Shown: one piece after another, positions 4,978-6,058 of the stretch
Layout of the letters: every line of letters starts with the position of its first letter
Numbering within the stretch: the stretch's first letter is position 1
Source of the DNA: Clostridiales bacterium
Lineage (GTDB): Bacteria > Bacillota > Clostridia > Lachnospirales > CAG-274
Length of the DNA stretch: 6,058 nucleotides
Assembly: GCA_021202835.1 (NCBI GenBank)
Contig: JAJQCI010000360.1
Coordinates: 1-6,058 of the forward strand
Reading direction: 5' to 3'
Position numbers and translations under genes: made by a program
The notes under the pieces: model-generated
Told to the model about the DNA's origin: nothing
The model's database searches: none
Seen by the model: the letters and a program-made list of their open reading frames with translations, nothing else

Positions 4978-6058
4978 ATGGTGCTTAAATACAAAATTAT
5001 TTCAGAATGGATAAACGAACAGATTGAAAAGGGTAGGTTTTCTTACGGTGACAAGCTGCCTTCGGAAAACGAGCTTGCCAAAAAATTTAATATGAGCAGG
5101 CAGACCGTTCGTCACGCAGTCGACATTTTGGAGTTTGAAAAGGTTGTAAAAAGGGTTAAAGGCAGCGGCACTTATTTAAACAAACAGGGCAGGGTAAAAA
5201 GAGAAAAAAGCCACAGAAACATAGCCGTTGTCAGCACGTATATTGACAACTATGTTTTTCCGCCTATATTAGGGGGAATCGAAAGGGTTTTATCCGACAG
5301 CGGCTATACGATTCAAATAGCTTTTACGGAAAACAAGGCTTTAAAGGAAAGGGAGGTTCTTTTGGGGCTTGTTCAAAGCGGCCACATAGACGGCCTTATT
5401 ATAGAACCGGCTAAAAGTGCTCTGCCAAACATAAATACGGATTTATATGAAAAACTGGATGAAAAACACATTCCGGTTTTGTTGTTCAACTGCCCCCAGG
5501 CGGAGCTGCGGCTCCCCTGTGTGGCTCTTGACGACAGGCTGATTGGCTATAAATGTGCAAAATATTTAATCGACGCCGGGCATACAAAAATCTGCGGCAT
5601 TTTCAAGTCAGACGATAAACAGGACCATTTAAGATATGAAGGGTTTATGAAGGGGCTTATTGAAGCCGACATAAACGAAGAAAACGTTTTTTGGATGAAT
5701 ACTGATTCCATTGAAAATATGGAATATATTGAAGAATATATAATTAACAGGCTTAAGGGCAAAACGGGGCTTGTCTGTTATAACGATCAGGTTGCCTATA
5801 AAATAGCCGCCCTCTGCCAAAGAAGGGGCATAAAAATCCCCGAGGAATTATCGGTTATAGGAGTAGATCATTTGGAGCAGATTTCCGAAACGGATTTAAA
5901 AATAACATCCTTTCCCCATCCCTTGGAGGCTCTGGGAGTAAAGGCAGCGGAAAATATGTTAAAAATGATAGAAAATCCATTGTTTGACGGAAATTATCTT
6001 TTCGACTCCGAGGTTGAAGAGAGAGACTCCGTAAAATTTATTGACAGGAAAGTAAATA
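4978..6058 (+). CDS. araR: AraR-like transcriptional repressor (GntR DNA-binding head, LacI-type sugar-binding body), cut at the window end
   Basis: Probable sugar-responsive repressor of this operon. The frame is open for 360 codons to the end of the window, with no stop. ATG 4978 follows GGGAG (4964-4968) at nine bases; a GTG directly after it is a less likely alternative. Residues 1-68 are a GntR winged helix: KLPSENELAKKFNMSRQTVR (26-45) is the classic helix-turn-helix, followed by the wing KGSGTYL (61-67). From about residue 80 the periplasmic-binding-protein fold of LacI-type regulators begins. It parallels B. subtilis AraR in order and wording: YVFPPILGGIE (92-102), HIDGLIIEPAKSAL (136-149), GHTKICGIFKSDD (201-213), CYNDQVAYK (267-275), KIPEELSVIGVDH (286-298) and a closing ERDSVK (348-353). 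B. subtilis AraR is about this length, so only a few residues should be missing. AraR is released from DNA by L-arabinose; the effector here is inferred. As last gene of the operon it may regulate its own synthesis. Confidence 0.9.
   Translation, partial: MVLKYKIISEWINEQIEKGRFSYGDKLPSENELAKKFNMSRQTVRHAVDILEFEKVVKRVKGSGTYLNKQGRVKREKSHRNIAVVSTYIDNYVFPPILGGIERVLSDSGYTIQIAFTENKALKEREVLLGLVQSGHIDGLIIEPAKSALPNINTDLYEKLDEKHIPVLLFNCPQAELRLPCVALDDRLIGYKCAKYLIDAGHTKICGIFKSDDKQDHLRYEGFMKGLIEADINEENVFWMNTDSIENMEYIEEYIINRLKGKTGLVCYNDQVAYKIAALCQRRGIKIPEELSVIGVDHLEQISETDLKITSFPHPLEALGVKAAENMLKMIENPLFDGNYLFDSEVEERDSVKFIDRKVN

Overview
The window holds one sugar-uptake operon, entirely on the + strand, read as from a low-to-moderate-GC Gram-positive anaerobe, most likely a clostridial (possibly Lachnospiraceae-type) gut bacterium. 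The signs are strong AGGAGG-type ribosome binding sites before most genes, a lipoprotein-type substrate-binding protein, an intrinsic hairpin-plus-T-run terminator, preference for AGA/AGG arginine codons, and an AraR-type (GntR head plus LacI-like body) regulator of the kind known from Bacillus subtilis. The taxonomic call is an inference; there is no rRNA or marker gene here.

Layout: bases 1-178 are a non-coding leader with two inverted repeats and an AGGAGG site. Bases 179-1234 encode a YtfQ-like sugar-binding lipoprotein. Bases 1235-1368 are an intergenic gap with a strong terminator-like hairpin at 1298-1341. Bases 1369-2892 encode a YtfR-like double-ATPase, 2885-3937 a YtfT-like permease and 3934-4956 a YjfF-like permease; these three overlap end to end (8 nt, then ATGA) and must be translationally linked. 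After 21 nt, an AraR-like repressor starts at 4978 and runs off the end of the window, probably only a few residues short of complete.

How it works together: the lipoprotein captures a sugar outside the membrane, the two different permeases form a heterodimeric channel, and the ATPase drives import. The four proteins correspond one to one to the E. coli galactofuranose importer YtfQRT-YjfF. The regulator's sugar-binding half resembles AraR, whose known effector is L-arabinose, so the sugar actually carried is open between galactofuranose, arabinose and a related pentose or hexose. The hairpin after the first gene and the different codon choice of that gene both point to the binding protein being made in excess over the membrane complex.

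I looked for an undescribed system and do not see one. This is a recognisable operon; its less explained parts are the leader inverted repeats, the internal terminator and the substrate question.
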